Below are positions 20,746-32,390 of a DNA stretch of 64,000 nucleotides, in pieces. The notes under the pieces are model-generated. The model had not been told where the DNA came from. It searched no databases and worked only from the letters and a program-made list of their open reading frames with translations. The DNA comes from Perkinsus olseni (Eukaryota > Perkinsozoa > Perkinsida > Perkinsidae), in NCBI GenBank assembly GCA_013115135.1, contig JABANP010000271.1:1-64000 (forward strand). The letters are read 5' to 3'. The translations under genes were made by a program, and so were the position numbers. Each line of letters starts with the position of its first letter. Position 1 is the stretch's first letter.

Positions 20746-23470
20746 ATTCTCATGATGCTGAATTAAACCTTAGAGATCCGGAGCGCATTGTGTGACTCTG
20801 CTCTGTCCGAGGATTGTACCGAGACACTTAATGTGGCTAAGAAAATTCATTTCGTACTTGTCGCCGTGAAGCAAAGGTGGTAAAGCCGTGGGTAGATAGC
20901 CTTGCGGTACATCACTCGAGGCGCCTGACCTGACTTGACTTGAAGCGCAGCTTTCTAAACGTCATTCCATACCAGCGAGGTCAGCCGCAACGGACTTTAG
21001 CAGCATCGGTCCCTCACCCTGTGCAAAGCTACACCAATCTCAACTTTTGAAGCTACAGTAGCCGTTGTATACGTTGAACGTATACGTATTCTAACAGAGT
21101 AAAATTCAGTCAGGGCGGTGTTTTGGTCGTCATTGACGATTCATCAAATCTCATCAAATCTCATCAACTCCATTATTTCCAGAGGCTAACGGTCACTGTT
21201 AAAGCAGTGTTCACGCTGAGCATGATGTTCTCTAGGAGTGCTCGTTACTGGGGCAGTTGGGGAGATCCTACAACACCTAGGCTGCCAACTCACGAAGACA
21301 TCTGTTCAGCATTTGCCGTCGACGACAGCCCGTCGTCACAACATGCAATCACCGGCAGTTCCGGTCCGGCCCTCAGTCAGATGGTAATATGGTATCGTTG
21401 GCAATTATTCATCGCCAGTGGCAATTTCCAGCGTGATCAAGCCCGGATTCTCGCTGGTCGTCCATCGAGGCGAAGAGCGCCGGAAGTTAGATCTTTTGTA
21501 GCGAACCCTCCGAAGGTTTTGACAACACACGCTTGCTCGATAATAGCAGGGGCCGGGCGGGGGTGCAGGATTTGCTCGCATGAGAGTCTCGCAGCTTGTT
21601 GGATAATAACTCCCACCCTTTCTGGAGCGGCATGGCTCAATGGCATCATCGTCAGAGGGCTTGCGAGATGAGCCATCTGGACGCAGTTCATAACTTTGAT
21701 CCAGTGACTCTCGTTCCAATCATCAAACTAACCTTCTTTAGATCCTATTTCGAGCAAAAGCGCCAAAGAGTGAACCACTCTACCACTAGGAGTAGCCAAC
21801 CTGAGACCCACGGTTTTGACCATAGAGGCTAAACCGACCAAAGCCAAGCATAGCCAGAAGTATATCATGAGGGTTCCCGAGCTTTTCTGAGAGCCTCCTC
21901 ATTGAACTGGTCGCCATCAGACGTCGGGCTCGTTGTAACCAGTACCGAGTCCAGGAAGTTGAATCTGGATGATGCACCATGTCACGAGTCACGAAGTTCA
22001 CCGAGGTCTCATGATCGGTGAACTTCGTTGCCCAAAAGTGACAGCAGCGTCGGCACTGACGAATCGTCAGCGGAAGGGTCACAATTCCGTCAACCAGGGT
22101 GGAATAATCCATCAATTCCACCCCGGGCGCGCGCCGATTTAGCGCACAATCCATTGTGCTCGGGCCAATTTCCTTAACGCGTGTGGGATGGATCAGGCGA
22201 GATCACGCCGCTACGCTGTGCCCCATGCGATATTGCTCACAATTTCGGGATATATTCACCTTAGAACTGGTTCCTCAGGATAACCCCTGGACTTCCGTCT
22301 GTGGGGTAAGCTCTGCCCTAAAGAACTTCCAGCGTCTCGGCCAGTGGGCCACTGACAGTGAGCACTGACCGCTGTTTATCCCTGAGTGGGGCATTCAGGA
22401 ATAGACTACGATCATTGATTCTCCGGCCGCCGAAGTCCCGCATCCAGAATGCCACATACCACATATTCAGCCAACTTGGCTGGGCCAAGAGACGATACAC
22501 GGGCAACAACTGCGCTATAGCGTACAGAATGGCTTTGGCTGCCGCTATGGCTACAGTAGAGTATCTCTACTGCCCATGGCACAGCCTCCCACTGCGCCAC
22601 CTACTTTGCTGTGGGAGTCCCACGGTGGGAGTGTCTCTGCTAGAGACACTAAAGGGTACTAATTTAGTACCCTTTAGTGTAATGAGGTAGCAGTACTTCA
22701 GTATTACTAAAGTACTGCTACTCTCATTATCCTCTCGGGACGCAAAGGGATGCGTGCGAGAATGTTTTTTCTTCGCTAAGAACTTAGACGGTGCTACCAC
22801 TTAGTGTACGAGTCTAGGTCCTTTCGAATGATGTTCGGTTGGACTCAATCTTGAGCCGAATCATTAGCTTTACAGTTCATTCGCCTTGAAACTCGAGCTC
22901 CTCCATCACTGCTAAAAGAACAATCACGATGATGATGCTGATGGATTATCATCCATCTTCAGTGAAGATTCTTCACGAATAAGCTGTTGGAAACAGCAAT
23001 GACAAGCTGTCATTGACAAATAGCTTCTTACGGTGCCTTGAGCAGTTCATCTTGGTATGGTTGCACCTTAGGTTGCCCCAAGCCTTCCTCAATGACCACC
23101 CGCTTTCTCTTCGCCTTGCTTTCGATCACTTTGCATCCTCAGGAAGTCATCGGCGGCAGCATTCTCTTCAGAAGGACGCTCCAATACGACCCCGTTTTGT
23201 GTGACAACGATCTAGGCCCTGGTGGCAAGCGGTTTTGACCAGAAGCTTTGTCTGATAAAGAGCGTCGAGAACAGCAGGGGAGGTGAAGCTCGGTAATGCC
23301 GATCAGTCGGAGCTGGTGTTTGTCAGATGTTATTCACAAAGGGGCCTCACCCAGCGCCATGTCAGTGGCGAAGTCGATGCAGATAGAGACAGCAAGCCCG
23401 GACACGGAGGAAAAACTCCAAAGATTTCACTTTGGTGCCTCACAATATCACTACTTATCGAAACTTCAAC
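20746..23470. other. Gene-poor interval rich in hairpins
   Basis: No confident gene in 2.7 kb; the 60-180-codon frames have no family signal and overlap on both strands. Palindromes stand out: 21991-22028 (12-bp arms, 14-base loop), 22631-22649, 22646-22680 (15-bp arms, 5-base loop) and 22681-22730 (about 18-bp arms). A tRNA A-box-like TGGCTCAATGG lies near 21633. Confidence 0.5.
22646..22730. repeat. Two adjacent hairpin palindromes
   Basis: The first has arms ACACTAAAGGGTACT and its complement around a 5-base loop. The second, 7 bases later, has AATGAGGTAGCAGTACTT and its complement with one inserted base. The two share no sequence, so they arose independently in the same spot. Confidence 0.93.
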
Positions 23471-23479
23471 TTCAGGGGG

Positions 23480-24160
23480 CTACATGCATGGTGACGCTAG
23501 ATTAAAGTTCATGACTCTGACAGGGAGGTCGACCAGAGCCCTCATCGTCTCACGCTCACGCCGCTCAACCCTATTCACCCTAAAGACGCCCGCGTGGTAG
23601 AAGGCCGCAGTTTCATCTCCTTGAGACGGAGGTGTTAGACTGATAAAAGGGAATTCGACGGAACAGGAGATCTCAACTGGCGAATCTGCTGTGAGGAGAA
23701 GGACAACGAGTACTGCCAGACCGTCTGTGGTCAGAAAGAACGAGTTTATTATCAAGAGCGCGGGCGAAAACTTCAAAGGAACGTTTTTATGACCTCGACC
23801 CAGGCCATGACGAGGCATATCATTATGTTGGCCAATTACCTCGATAAGACCGTCCTGTTGGTGAGAGAGCAGTAGCGGAAGATGGGACAGAGACAATGCA
23901 TGTTGTTGAAGTTGTGTTGATGTTGTTATGCGAAGGTCACTACTGTTGAGTCGAAGAGTCTTGTGAAAATGAAAGTCAACGCCCAGAATAATCTTTGACT
24001 GACCTATTATCTCTCGTTCGGTGCGTCGACAAGCCTGACTTGTCAGGCGGCCTGACGCAGAGCCACACATGATGTGCGACACATCTCTCTCCCAGTTCTC
24101 CTCGAGCCAACTACTACTGTCGCTGGGGCGGAGTCGGCGAAAAGATGCACAGATCATCAT
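23480..24160 (-). CDS. Hypothetical protein frame, 226 aa
   Basis: An uninterrupted 226-codon frame has a hydrophobic stretch (about residues 135-165) that would make a membrane anchor or, if translation starts internally, a signal peptide followed by a secreted domain of about 65 residues. No family was recognised. The N-terminal half looks less protein-like than the C-terminal half, so the true gene may be only about 23480-23830. The length is above what chance gives at this base composition, but not decisively. Confidence 0.35.
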   Translation of the reverse strand: MMICASFRRLRPSDSSSWLEENWERDVSHIMCGSASGRLTSQACRRTEREIIGQSKIILGVDFHFHKTLRLNSSDLRITTSTQLQQHALSLSHLPLLLSHQQDGLIEVIGQHNDMPRHGLGRGHKNVPLKFSPALLIINSFFLTTDGLAVLVVLLLTADSPVEISCSVEFPFISLTPPSQGDETAAFYHAGVFRVNRVERRERETMRALVDLPVRVMNFNLASPCM

Positions 24161-24311
24161 TCACTGGAACTACTACAGTAGACCCAGTCTAACAAGTATC
24201 AGAGGCTCTTTGTGGCTGCAAAGCTCGAGAACCTGCGATTCGTAGACTACGTCGTAGCTAAAAGTCACAGTAAAGCTCCGTCCACGATCTCGCTAGCTCC
24301 CGGGAGCTCGC

Positions 24312-24356
24312 TCCCACTGTCTCGTTCGGGAGCTGCTCCCGAACGAGACAGTGGGA
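24312..24356. repeat. Perfect hairpin palindrome, 21-bp arms, 3-base loop
   Basis: Arms 24312-24332 and 24336-24356 are exact reverse complements around CTG. Confidence 0.97.
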
Positions 24357-24699
24357 AGCGACGCAAACAAGCAAGCTCCACAGACGGAGGGTGGAACCAT
24401 CCCAGGGGATGAACAGCCACGATGGCTGAGCCCACCTCCCTGCACCAGGGAACCAGGGTGGGACGGGCTGGGCTCGAATACCGCCACGCCGAGCATCCGA
24501 GGTGCTCGACAGATCCACAGGGGCGACTAGCCACATGAACACAAAGGCACCACCCCGTGGGCTGGCGACACGCAAAGCCCAGCGCGAGGGGCGAGATCGC
24601 GCAGGTTCTACAACGACAGAAACAAAGTTTCTCGGGAACCTTGAAGTTTCACACCGCGCATGTTCTGGTTGAATCGACACATGTTATTGTGACAATAGT

Positions 24700-25330
24700 A
24701 TCGTCGTGTTAGCGTTTCTCTATTGGTTGCGAGAACAAGCTTCCTACTGTTCCCTAGATCTTTTACACCCCATGCTGCAAGTGGCTCCTGGCACTCCTCG
24801 CAAAGCCCGTTTTTTTGACCACAAAATTAGAGACAGCTTCGCGTGCTGCAGCCACACCGCGTCACGCGATACCCACTTCAGAGTATTCTGTATTGCTCGT
24901 TGACTTTGCTTCGATCATATTCTCACATGACCACATGACGCTGACGTAGCGCTGTGAAATTTTGGGAGGCGAACTGTCTGTCTTCATCGACATGACAATC
25001 GGCGGTGTGATTATCGTCTCTTGACTTGAGATGCATCTATCGATTATCGCACCATTATCGCATCGATAATTTGTAAGATTCATCCTCAAAACGACTCTTG
25101 ACCTCTTTCTCGCAGTCAAAGTTTGTGTTGTCGTGTCGGCTGTCGCTCGCCAGTGGCGAGAGCGCCACTATAATATATTGTGATATTGTCTGCTGCTAGG
25201 CTTGAGTGATCTACCATCCAACTGTGGATGATTCCTTGAGATTGGATAATCGATTGAGATTCACCTCTCCAATATCTGAGTATTGTGTTCCCTGGATAAC
25301 AGTTTGATTATAAAGACGGTAGGTGTAATC
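24700..25330. other. Intergenic DNA, nothing recognised
   Basis: Short frames only, with no tRNA, tandem array or transposon end seen. Confidence 0.35.
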
Positions 25331-25350
25331 TCGTTTGCTCCTCCTCCCCA

Positions 25351-26292
25351 GTGTATCGTGCAATGGTCCTCTTCCAACTTCCCCATCATTTTGAGGCCCT
25401 CCGTTGTATGGCCATCGAGAGGCTATGGGATGGTGAGCAGAGTAGGGAGCCGATGCATCACCTCATGGGGGATATCATGGGGTACTGCAGGAAGGCAGAG
25501 CTGACCTTGGATTGCCCTAATGAAAAAGATACTCGTTGATGAGCAATATCCTGTTGCGGATTTTTCCTTCATCGATGACGGCATCCCATACCAACTTTGT
25601 CGCTCCGGCCCAGAGTATCCAGGTTGTACAGCGTCTCCACTACAGCCAACTGTGCACCCCTCTTCCACTGGGGGTATCGACTCTCTGTACCGATGCCACC
25701 GAGTACAGAAGCCTTCAAGTGCTACTACGATGAGGATACCCGCAAGCTGTATGTGTTGTATAATAATGGTGGTGTGTTATTACAACACGACATGGCTGAG
25801 TGGGAAGACGGAGGAGCCAATCCGCATCCCTCATCTGGCTGCGTGTGATGGAGAGACCGCGGGTATTGTTGTTGCCAGCGGATGCCTCTACGTTGGAAAA
25901 GAAGTGGCTTTGACAGCCGTCGGGGGTGTAACTGAGAAGATCGAATTTCTTTATGCTCGTTGGTTTGGGAGCACGGAAGTGAGACCAGTCCATACCGTCG
26001 CATAGACAGAGGCAGTCTCTCTTTCGGCTGCTTCACCCGGGTTCCTGGTCACCCTCAAGCTGTCGATGCTCTCTATGAATCAGAGGGGACATGGCATTCT
26101 GTTCGGATGGAGGTGACCAGATCGGCTAACCCGATGCTGTTCAGCACGGAGGCTGATGAACTGGTGAAGGCACAGGAAATAAAAGGGGAGCTCCTGGGGA
26201 GGATGCCAGGGCTGGGATCATTGCTGGTGTTCTCGGAGGATGGCCGCTACGTTCTACGCCATCACAGAGGGGATGCAAGAAGGTGGCGATGA
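25351..26292 (+). pseudogene. Degenerate coding remnant of unknown family
   Basis: Protein-like segments occur in different plus-strand frames: HHFEALRCMAIERLWDGEQS (about 25390-25450), then a segment with DEDTRKLYVLYNNGGV (about 25720-25790), one with GIVVASGCLYVGKEVALTAV (about 25860-25930) and one with LGSLLVFSEDGRYVL (about 26215-26260). Alternating short beta-strand-like segments around Gly and Asp hint at a beta-propeller, but this is weak. At least three frameshifts separate the pieces. It lies directly upstream of a retrotransposon 3' end and could be part of the same insertion or an older host gene relic. Confidence 0.4.
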
Positions 26293-26559
26293 TTGCCAAG
26301 GCCGGGGAAACGACCTTTCCCGGAAAATATTTGACCACTGGACCGTCTCTTACTTCGCTGGGAGGGCATGGGTGAACTCCGCATCCTGAAACGCTGTCAC
26401 CCTACCTTATGCTAAGGTGCGATGATCGGTATCCCCTATTTCGTACCTCTACTGCCCCAAGCTACTCAGGCAGCATCGTCGCCGTTATTATCTTATCATC
26501 GAATTTTCTGAAGACTATCTCTCAATGTCGTCATCACTGTGTTGTGGTTGCACAACCGT

Positions 26560-27317
26560 GTATTCTTAGGTCGGATTGCGAACTCCTAGGAGTTCTGGAA
26601 GCAGTCCGCTGGATTGTCTCGACAGCGGGTGACGAGGCCGGGGAGATCTTCACGGACTCTCAGGCGGTACTCAAGATCCTGTCGTCCCGAGCATCCACGG
26701 CCCGGTGGGATAAGGCGAGACAGATCTATCTGTCCTTGTCCGAAATCCCCTGGTAGGGTATCCCTTCGATGGGTACCGGGGCACAGTTCCATCAATGCCA
26801 ACGAACGTGCCGATGAGCTAGCAGGCAAGGGTGCCCCCATGAGGGAAGTCTCTGCGGAGACGGAAATCAGTGTGAGGACTCTTCGGCGGTATCAAGGAGA
26901 ACTTCTCCTGGAGAAGCTGGCCGTATGTCACTGCGCAAGTGGTGATCAGACAAGAGAGCCAGCCTGGGCACTCCTGTCAACGACTTCTTTTACTGCGCTC
27001 CACACGCTCATTTGTGGATCCGCGGGGAAGTCACGGCAGCTAGCAGTGCCGTTGTATTCGGAAGGGCCCCAACCCCAGCCCATGTCTATAGATGCGGGGT
27101 GGTCAACTCGCCAGAGTGTGACTGTGGGGCGCCGGTGGGGAACACGCGGCACTACCTCCTCTCCTGTCCGCTCCTGCAGCAGGCTAGGAATAGGGTCAAA
27201 GGTGGTGTCCCCTACCATTTACATAAACTAATTGTTGATTTGAAGCGACGCAAGTCCTTCAATCAACTTTGTTCGGCCCTCATGCAGTATCTCGCTGCTC
27301 GCAGGGGCTTATTGTAG
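26560..27317 (+). mobile_element. Non-LTR retrotransposon 3' end with RNase H domain, frameshifted
   Basis: An RNase H domain is recognisable: LLGVLEAVRW carries the Glu, EIFTDSQAVLKIL the Asp, and LRWVPGHSSINANERADELA the His and last Asp of the C-terminal motif. It is followed by the cysteine-histidine segment CDCG-(x)8-HYLLSCPL that ends many LINE ORF2 proteins. The first RNase H motifs are in one frame (to about 26756), the His motif in another, and the Cys/His tail back in the first, so two frameshifts disable it. Reverse transcriptase and endonuclease are absent, in line with 5' truncation. No poly-A tail is obvious. Confidence 0.78.
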
Positions 27318-28270
27318 TGCCGGGCAGGCACAACTTTTGGTTTTCCGCCTCTGATTTGTACGAGGCCCACCACTGAATATTTGCTGTCAGAAAAAGAAAA
27401 AAATAGCAGCAGCGGGAGCAAGCGTCGGAGGACTGGCGACCGGGACGGTGACCGCGAGGATGGAGGAAGATGCAGAAGAAGTCGGTCGAAGCCTTAGAGC
27501 AGGAAAACGTGATGACTAATTCAATGAATTAAATTCATGTATTGCTCGTTATTAAGAAACGTTTCAATCTGTATTCTGGTCGGCGAGTTGGGCACGGCTA
27601 GATCGGCTATGTCGGACCGACAGCCTGTCGCTTTTTAGTTTATCTCACCTTTTCGAGGGTCTCGAACCGTTATGTCCAACATTACTCACTGTTACGTCCT
27701 CCTTCGACTCGGTATGAGCGCTGATTCAGCGCCGCTGAACGAAACTCGCTCACGCTGAACTGTTCGGCTTTCGCTGCAAATTGATGCGCTTGAGATGTCT
27801 CTTTTACTAGAGAGCAAAACGCAACAACGCGCATCTATTTTCCTATTAAACGCCTGCTCCAACTTCGACGAAATCACAATAGCAGGTGGAGTTGTCGATG
27901 CCGCCCGCGACTTATGCGTGAGCGGGGAGTTGTGAGGTCGATAATCGCTCGATGTGCCATCCTGAAGACGGCTGTAAGCTTTGACTCAAGGAAATGCCGA
28001 TCACGGTAAAATGGCACATCGAAGAAAAAGTTTCCTGCAATTAATCCTCGGGCAAAGAGCATAGTGAGCCATTATCATCATGATGATCCACGAGATCCAT
28101 CGAGGATGGATGATCATCGGATCAGGTCACCCATCGGATGATGACATCATCCGAGTTGTCGCTCCCACAACCGCGGCAAGTTGTGATGAAAACCCAATGA
28201 TATACGGGTTTTGGGTTGTACGGAGGATAGAAGTTTACCATATTCTTACGTTTACATCATAGCGGAAGAC
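27318..28270. other. Intergenic DNA, no gene recognised
   Basis: Short frames only. Direct repeats of ATGAT and ATCATC at 28070-28150 form weak hairpins. No RNA gene was found. Confidence 0.35.
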
Positions 28271-28278
28271 TCCTGCCA

Positions 28279-28965
28279 CTAGGAAGAGCTCCTCGGATTT
28301 CTCGATGAGAGGACATTGACGAGTTTCATCACTCGTCTACCAGACGCATCCGGCTGTCCGAGGTAGAGATAGCCCACGCCGGCCATATACCTGAAAGTTT
28401 CGTCATCAAAGAGTCTAAAAAGTGCGAAAGGGGGACGCCTGCCCGCATTGACGCTGTAGTGCATAGTGTCGTTAGTGCCCGTACGCTCCCCAAGGTACAA
28501 GCCATCGGGCTCCTCCGCGAGAGCTCGAAGATGTCCAGCAAGGCTACATGTAGCCTTTACTCCCTTGGGTGGTGTACACTTGTCTTTGACCAGAGTGAGG
28601 TTGGATTTCGAGAGGTTGTAGGGCTGCAGCTGAACCGTACCGTTCGACACCTTGAGCTCGAACTTGAAGTTGAAGAAGGGAAACAGATCGCGGCCTTCCT
28701 CCTTACCGTGGCGTTTCAGGATGATCTTGTCACCCTGGAAGGCGACGTCATCGTAGTTCACGTGGAAATTGAGTTGTCTATAAGAATCGTACCTCAGTAC
28801 TGCCAGACTCTGGTTGTAGTAGTGAAGTTGCACACAAGCGGACAATAAAGGGCCTGAATCGTTGTAGAGGATAGGTTGAAACCCGCAGTATCTTCCGTCG
28901 TAGAGAGCCTCCGTGGCGAGTCCGATACATGCCAGTAGCGATACGACGCCCGAGAGCGAAGCCAT
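28279..28965 (-). CDS. Secreted protein of a lineage-specific YCG family, 228 aa
   Basis: A single complete exon starts at 28965 with a signal peptide (residues 1-20, ending LATEA). Landmarks are YDGRYCGFQ (about 21-29), a CVQLHYY segment, DKIILKRHGKEEGRDLFPFF (about 79-98), a cysteine-bounded segment C-TPPKGVKATC (about 135-146) and a C-terminal domain with GYLYLGQPDASGRR. Several N-x-S/T sites suggest glycosylation. A frameshifted plus-strand relative at 35063-35560 shares the YYCG, DKMILKRDGKEEGPDLFP and VPPGVRASC landmarks in the same order, which defines a family. Function is unknown. Secretion is inferred from the leader. Confidence 0.85.
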   Translation of the reverse strand: MASLSGVVSLLACIGLATEALYDGRYCGFQPILYNDSGPLLSACVQLHYYNQSLAVLRYDSYRQLNFHVNYDDVAFQGDKIILKRHGKEEGRDLFPFFNFKFELKVSNGTVQLQPYNLSKSNLTLVKDKCTPPKGVKATCSLAGHLRALAEEPDGLYLGERTGTNDTMHYSVNAGRRPPFALFRLFDDETFRYMAGVGYLYLGQPDASGRRVMKLVNVLSSRNPRSSS

Positions 28966-29039
28966 TTGCCAGGTGAAGGAATGCTGAACTGAGATCCCGT
29001 CTAGATACGAATAGGTCGATCATCGCTGCCGTTCGCACT

Positions 29040-31005
29040 AAGTACAGTACTCCTCTTTACTGTGCTGTACAATGAAGACAGAAATGAATAGAGGCTCCTC
29101 GTAAGCTTCCTGCTCGATTGGAACTTGATTGGAGGTTAAAAAAATATGAATCCAATTTGGAACCAGCTATGCGTGCACAGCCGGTTTCAGTCCGGAATTA
29201 GCTGTGCACGTATGCACAAAGAAATGCTCGGCGCATGGCCGGCAATGGGCCTCCGGAATCATGCTCATTGTAATGATATCCTCTCTTTAATAACACGAGG
29301 ACGTATCAGGCATGCAATGCGCGGTTGAATTGCTCAGTTGCCTGTGGCTGATCGCCCCCATAGCTTTCGGAGGACTGGCCCTGCTCTTGTAACTCGCGGA
29401 CACTGCGGGAACTTTTGTGCAGCGACGGAGACAGCAGACCTGCTGTCATAGACTCGTGATAGAATGACATGAGTACAATTTCCATCACAGCCTGATATCA
29501 TGCATTCTCTCGTTGTAATGGAAGACAGCATGGGTAGATTGGGCTCATATTGAACGAAATAGAGCAGGTAGAAGTAGAGGGTAGTTCAGAGGATGCGAAT
29601 GTTAGTGTGAAGCTCGTATGACCCTAGACTGATTGTTTTATGCAGAAGTGTGCTGATGATGGGATATCCGAACTCCATTTGTGCCGCATTCTGTCGAGGC
29701 TCTTCAAGATGGTAGCCACCTTGATACGGTATAATCAGTCTCAGATAACCGTTAATGAGCTGTATTACACGGCCTTAACCCCCTTGTTATGCCATTCGGG
29801 CGTATCGGCTGACATAGGACGCAACACACAGGGAAAGATGTGCTAAGCAATGTATTTCATGAAGGAAGTGTCTCGTCTCGAGCACAGCGGAGCGAAGCGC
29901 ATCACCCCTCGAGACTGCTTTTACCACTTTCTGTGCCCTGATCAAACAGCCACACTTAGTGTGGGACACTGTACTGAGTTGCAGGGCACGTCGAAACTCC
30001 CCGTAGCGCAACAGGGTAACTGAGTTACCGTAACTCGAGGAAATTTTTCGGGTATCCTTCAGAAGGACAGGATTATAATATAATCATCAGCTTGGTAGCA
30101 GGATAGAGTTCATCCTGTCCATCCGATGGACAATGAGAAGCGTGACTCCGGCTGTCGATACCGTCGCTGTCGAGTTGAAACCGAATGGCACCACTCCAGA
30201 CGGGCCGTCTGAGACGGCTACCACTGCTGCAGTGGGACTGCAAGTGATGCGAGTGTGTAACGCGGCCAAGCCTACTCGCACTGGCATTGTGTGGTACACC
30301 GCCCGAGCTGAAGTTATACTAACCCCGACTGAACACATCGCTGTCAAACTCATAAGCAAGAATAAACCTGATTTGCGGCAATGATATCACCAGCCAGGGA
30401 TATCAGGTGATAATATCACCAATATCACCGTGATATTGGCCACTAGTGATATTGAAATTCCCGTGATCCACGACCTGATTGACCACATGCTAAAGATATG
30501 ACTTATACACTGAGTTGTATGAGACGACGGCCATTGCTCGGCCCGAGCAAAACACATGTATCAAGAAGCACACGAAGCAGCAGCCGATGGCCGCATGCGA
30601 ACATCAAAAAAGTGGGTGCTGTTTGCCATCATCTAGGGCACTCCCACCACACCCGGTAGGTCGTGCGAAGAAAGCACGAGGGTATGGACGTCACGTTGAA
30701 GACAGGAAATTGTACAGGCTCTCCAAAGGTTGTACTGGTGCCTGCGTTGGGTATTACCCAATGGGTAATGCCGAATCGGCAGCGGCGCTGCCGATGCGCA
30801 ATCGGATCATAGCTGATGACAATCACATCGTCTGCGACTGAGTTTATCCAGATCTCGAGTCCGGAGAAGTCCTATTGTGAGAAGGGATAAAGAATAACGA
30901 CCAAAGAGACTTGTAGACGGAAAGCGTTCTCCAGCAGGGGAAAGGGATTAGAAGCCTGCAAAAAAGATTCGAAGGCTTAGCCTTTGAAGCGCGCAAGCGC
31001 ACAGG
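29040..31005. other. Gene-poor interval
   Basis: No confident gene. Two overlapping frames of 83-90 codons on opposite strands at 30087-30384 are equally plausible and neither has a known motif. The segment 30370-30445 is crowded with GATATCAC words and holds palindromes. A palindromic ATCGGCAGC-GGC-GCTGCCGAT lies near 30775. Confidence 0.45.
30419..30439. repeat. Perfect palindrome, 10-bp arms, one-base centre
   Basis: CCAATATCAC and GTGATATTGG flank a single C. GGTGATA-A-TATCACC lies directly upstream and overlaps the same words. Confidence 0.93.
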
Positions 31006-31009
31006 AGCT

Positions 31010-32080
31010 TCACTGAAGAACCGCCTTGGTGAACCCGATATGAGTTTTGTTGACCGAAAAGTAGTTGCCGATGACCGCGGGCAAGCCAAGATACCAGAAC
31101 TTACCGAACTCCAAGGCTAGCACACACTGGCCATCTTTGAGTTGCCCTTTCAGAGTCCTCGGAGATATCGCCAGAGGAACCTTCCTGCCATCCAAGCCCT
31201 TCAGGAAGAAGGTGATCGATGGCAAGTAGTCAATATCTTCACAGGCGACCTTAAAGAAGCCTGACTCCTCCTTTACCTCCACGCGCTTGATTCCAGCACT
31301 CCGGAGCAGCTCGAGTACTGTCTGCTTGTGAGACACCGGTATTTGTATGAAACTCGAGCCACTGGCGAAGAAAGCTGCATTTTCGTCTTTAATCTCATCC
31401 TTACAGTCATCCCCGACGAGCACGCTGAGCATGTCGATCGCTGGTGGACCCAGGCCACTTTCCCAAGTAGAGACGTATCTCAAAAAGCCGTCCTGTTTAC
31501 TTGGGTCCTCATCACCAAATATGAGCCTTCCAGCGAGCTTGCGAGCATCAACATACAATGCATACGATTTGCTAATCCCTAGTTTGCCAAGCTGGTCCAT
31601 GAAGGGTGGGTAGCGTGCAGACTCGTAGTCCTTCAACGAAATGCCCAGAGACGCCCAAGGAGCTTTCTGGGGGGACATCATCAAGCCAAACTTGAACACT
31701 ATCTCTACCGAACCGTTAGGCATCGAAGCGGTAGCGGGGAACACGGCTATCAGCCTTCCATCGTAGAGCTTGAAGATCGTTCGCACGCTCGGCGGGCAAG
31801 GCTTGAGGCGGCACGAATAGCAACCATAGACGAGGTCCTGACAGCCGCCTGGCTTGACCTTCTCGTACTCGGTCTTCGATACGAAGAACATTCGATTGGA
31901 ACCGGTCTCGACAATAGGCTTGACGTGCTCGTAGTATTGCCCAAGATCAGTCAGGAGCATATTGAACGGCCTATCACCCTCGGGCTTCTGGACAAAAATG
32001 TACTGTCCTTTCTGCTGCTGACCGTGAGGTGTGACGAATAGGAGTAGGAAGGCCAAGAGAGGAAGACGACTTATGGTCAT
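31010..32080 (-). CDS. Secreted pepsin-fold (A1 family) protein with both catalytic Asp replaced, 356 aa
   Basis: A single exon has a signal peptide (residues 1-20) and a body of pepsin-family length. The first catalytic loop, normally DTGSSNLWV, reads VETGSNRMFFV (Glu58 instead of Asp). The second, normally DTGTS, reads FFASGSSFIQIP (Ala239 instead of Asp). LIFGDEDPSKQDGFLRYV (about 187-203) matches the pepsin GGVDPS-Y-G segment, and the C-terminal WYLGLPAVIGNYFSVNKTHI matches the WxLGD-F-RxYYSVFD block. The fold is therefore kept while hydrolysis should be lost. Such pseudoproteases may bind ligands or inhibitors (inference). The frame is intact from start to stop, so this is selection for a non-enzymatic role or very recent loss. 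Confidence 0.82.
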   Translation of the reverse strand: MTISRLPLLAFLLLFVTPHGQQQKGQYIFVQKPEGDRPFNMLLTDLGQYYEHVKPIVETGSNRMFFVSKTEYEKVKPGGCQDLVYGCYSCRLKPCPPSVRTIFKLYDGRLIAVFPATASMPNGSVEIVFKFGLMMSPQKAPWASLGISLKDYESARYPPFMDQLGKLGISKSYALYVDARKLAGRLIFGDEDPSKQDGFLRYVSTWESGLGPPAIDMLSVLVGDDCKDEIKDENAAFFASGSSFIQIPVSHKQTVLELLRSAGIKRVEVKEESGFFKVACEDIDYLPSITFFLKGLDGRKVPLAISPRTLKGQLKDGQCVLALEFGKFWYLGLPAVIGNYFSVNKTHIGFTKAVLQ

Positions 32081-32390
32081 AATCGAGAAATATGATTAAC
32101 CTTAGGCAAGAAATACGCGACTATGTAAACCCCATACGGGTAGGAACGGACGAGCAGCAGCTGGAGTGGCCTCGAGATTGTCCGAAGGCAGAAGTGGCTG
32201 TACAATAGCGTTACCGGGAATGCACGCTAATACAGGGACAAATGAACGCACAAATAGCAGCATCCCTGGGACACACAAGGAGGACCTCCTTGTGAGGTCA
32301 TCAAGTGTGGTCTGCAGGTAACTTGCTTCTCGTGATGTACACCGGACGCTGCGGTAGGTGTTGATATTAAGCTTATACAAAAACAACAAT

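Noticed and set aside
25283..26300. Reverse transcriptase domain upstream of the RNase H remnant
   Set aside because: No FxDD-type catalytic motif or other reverse transcriptase block could be seen in any frame.
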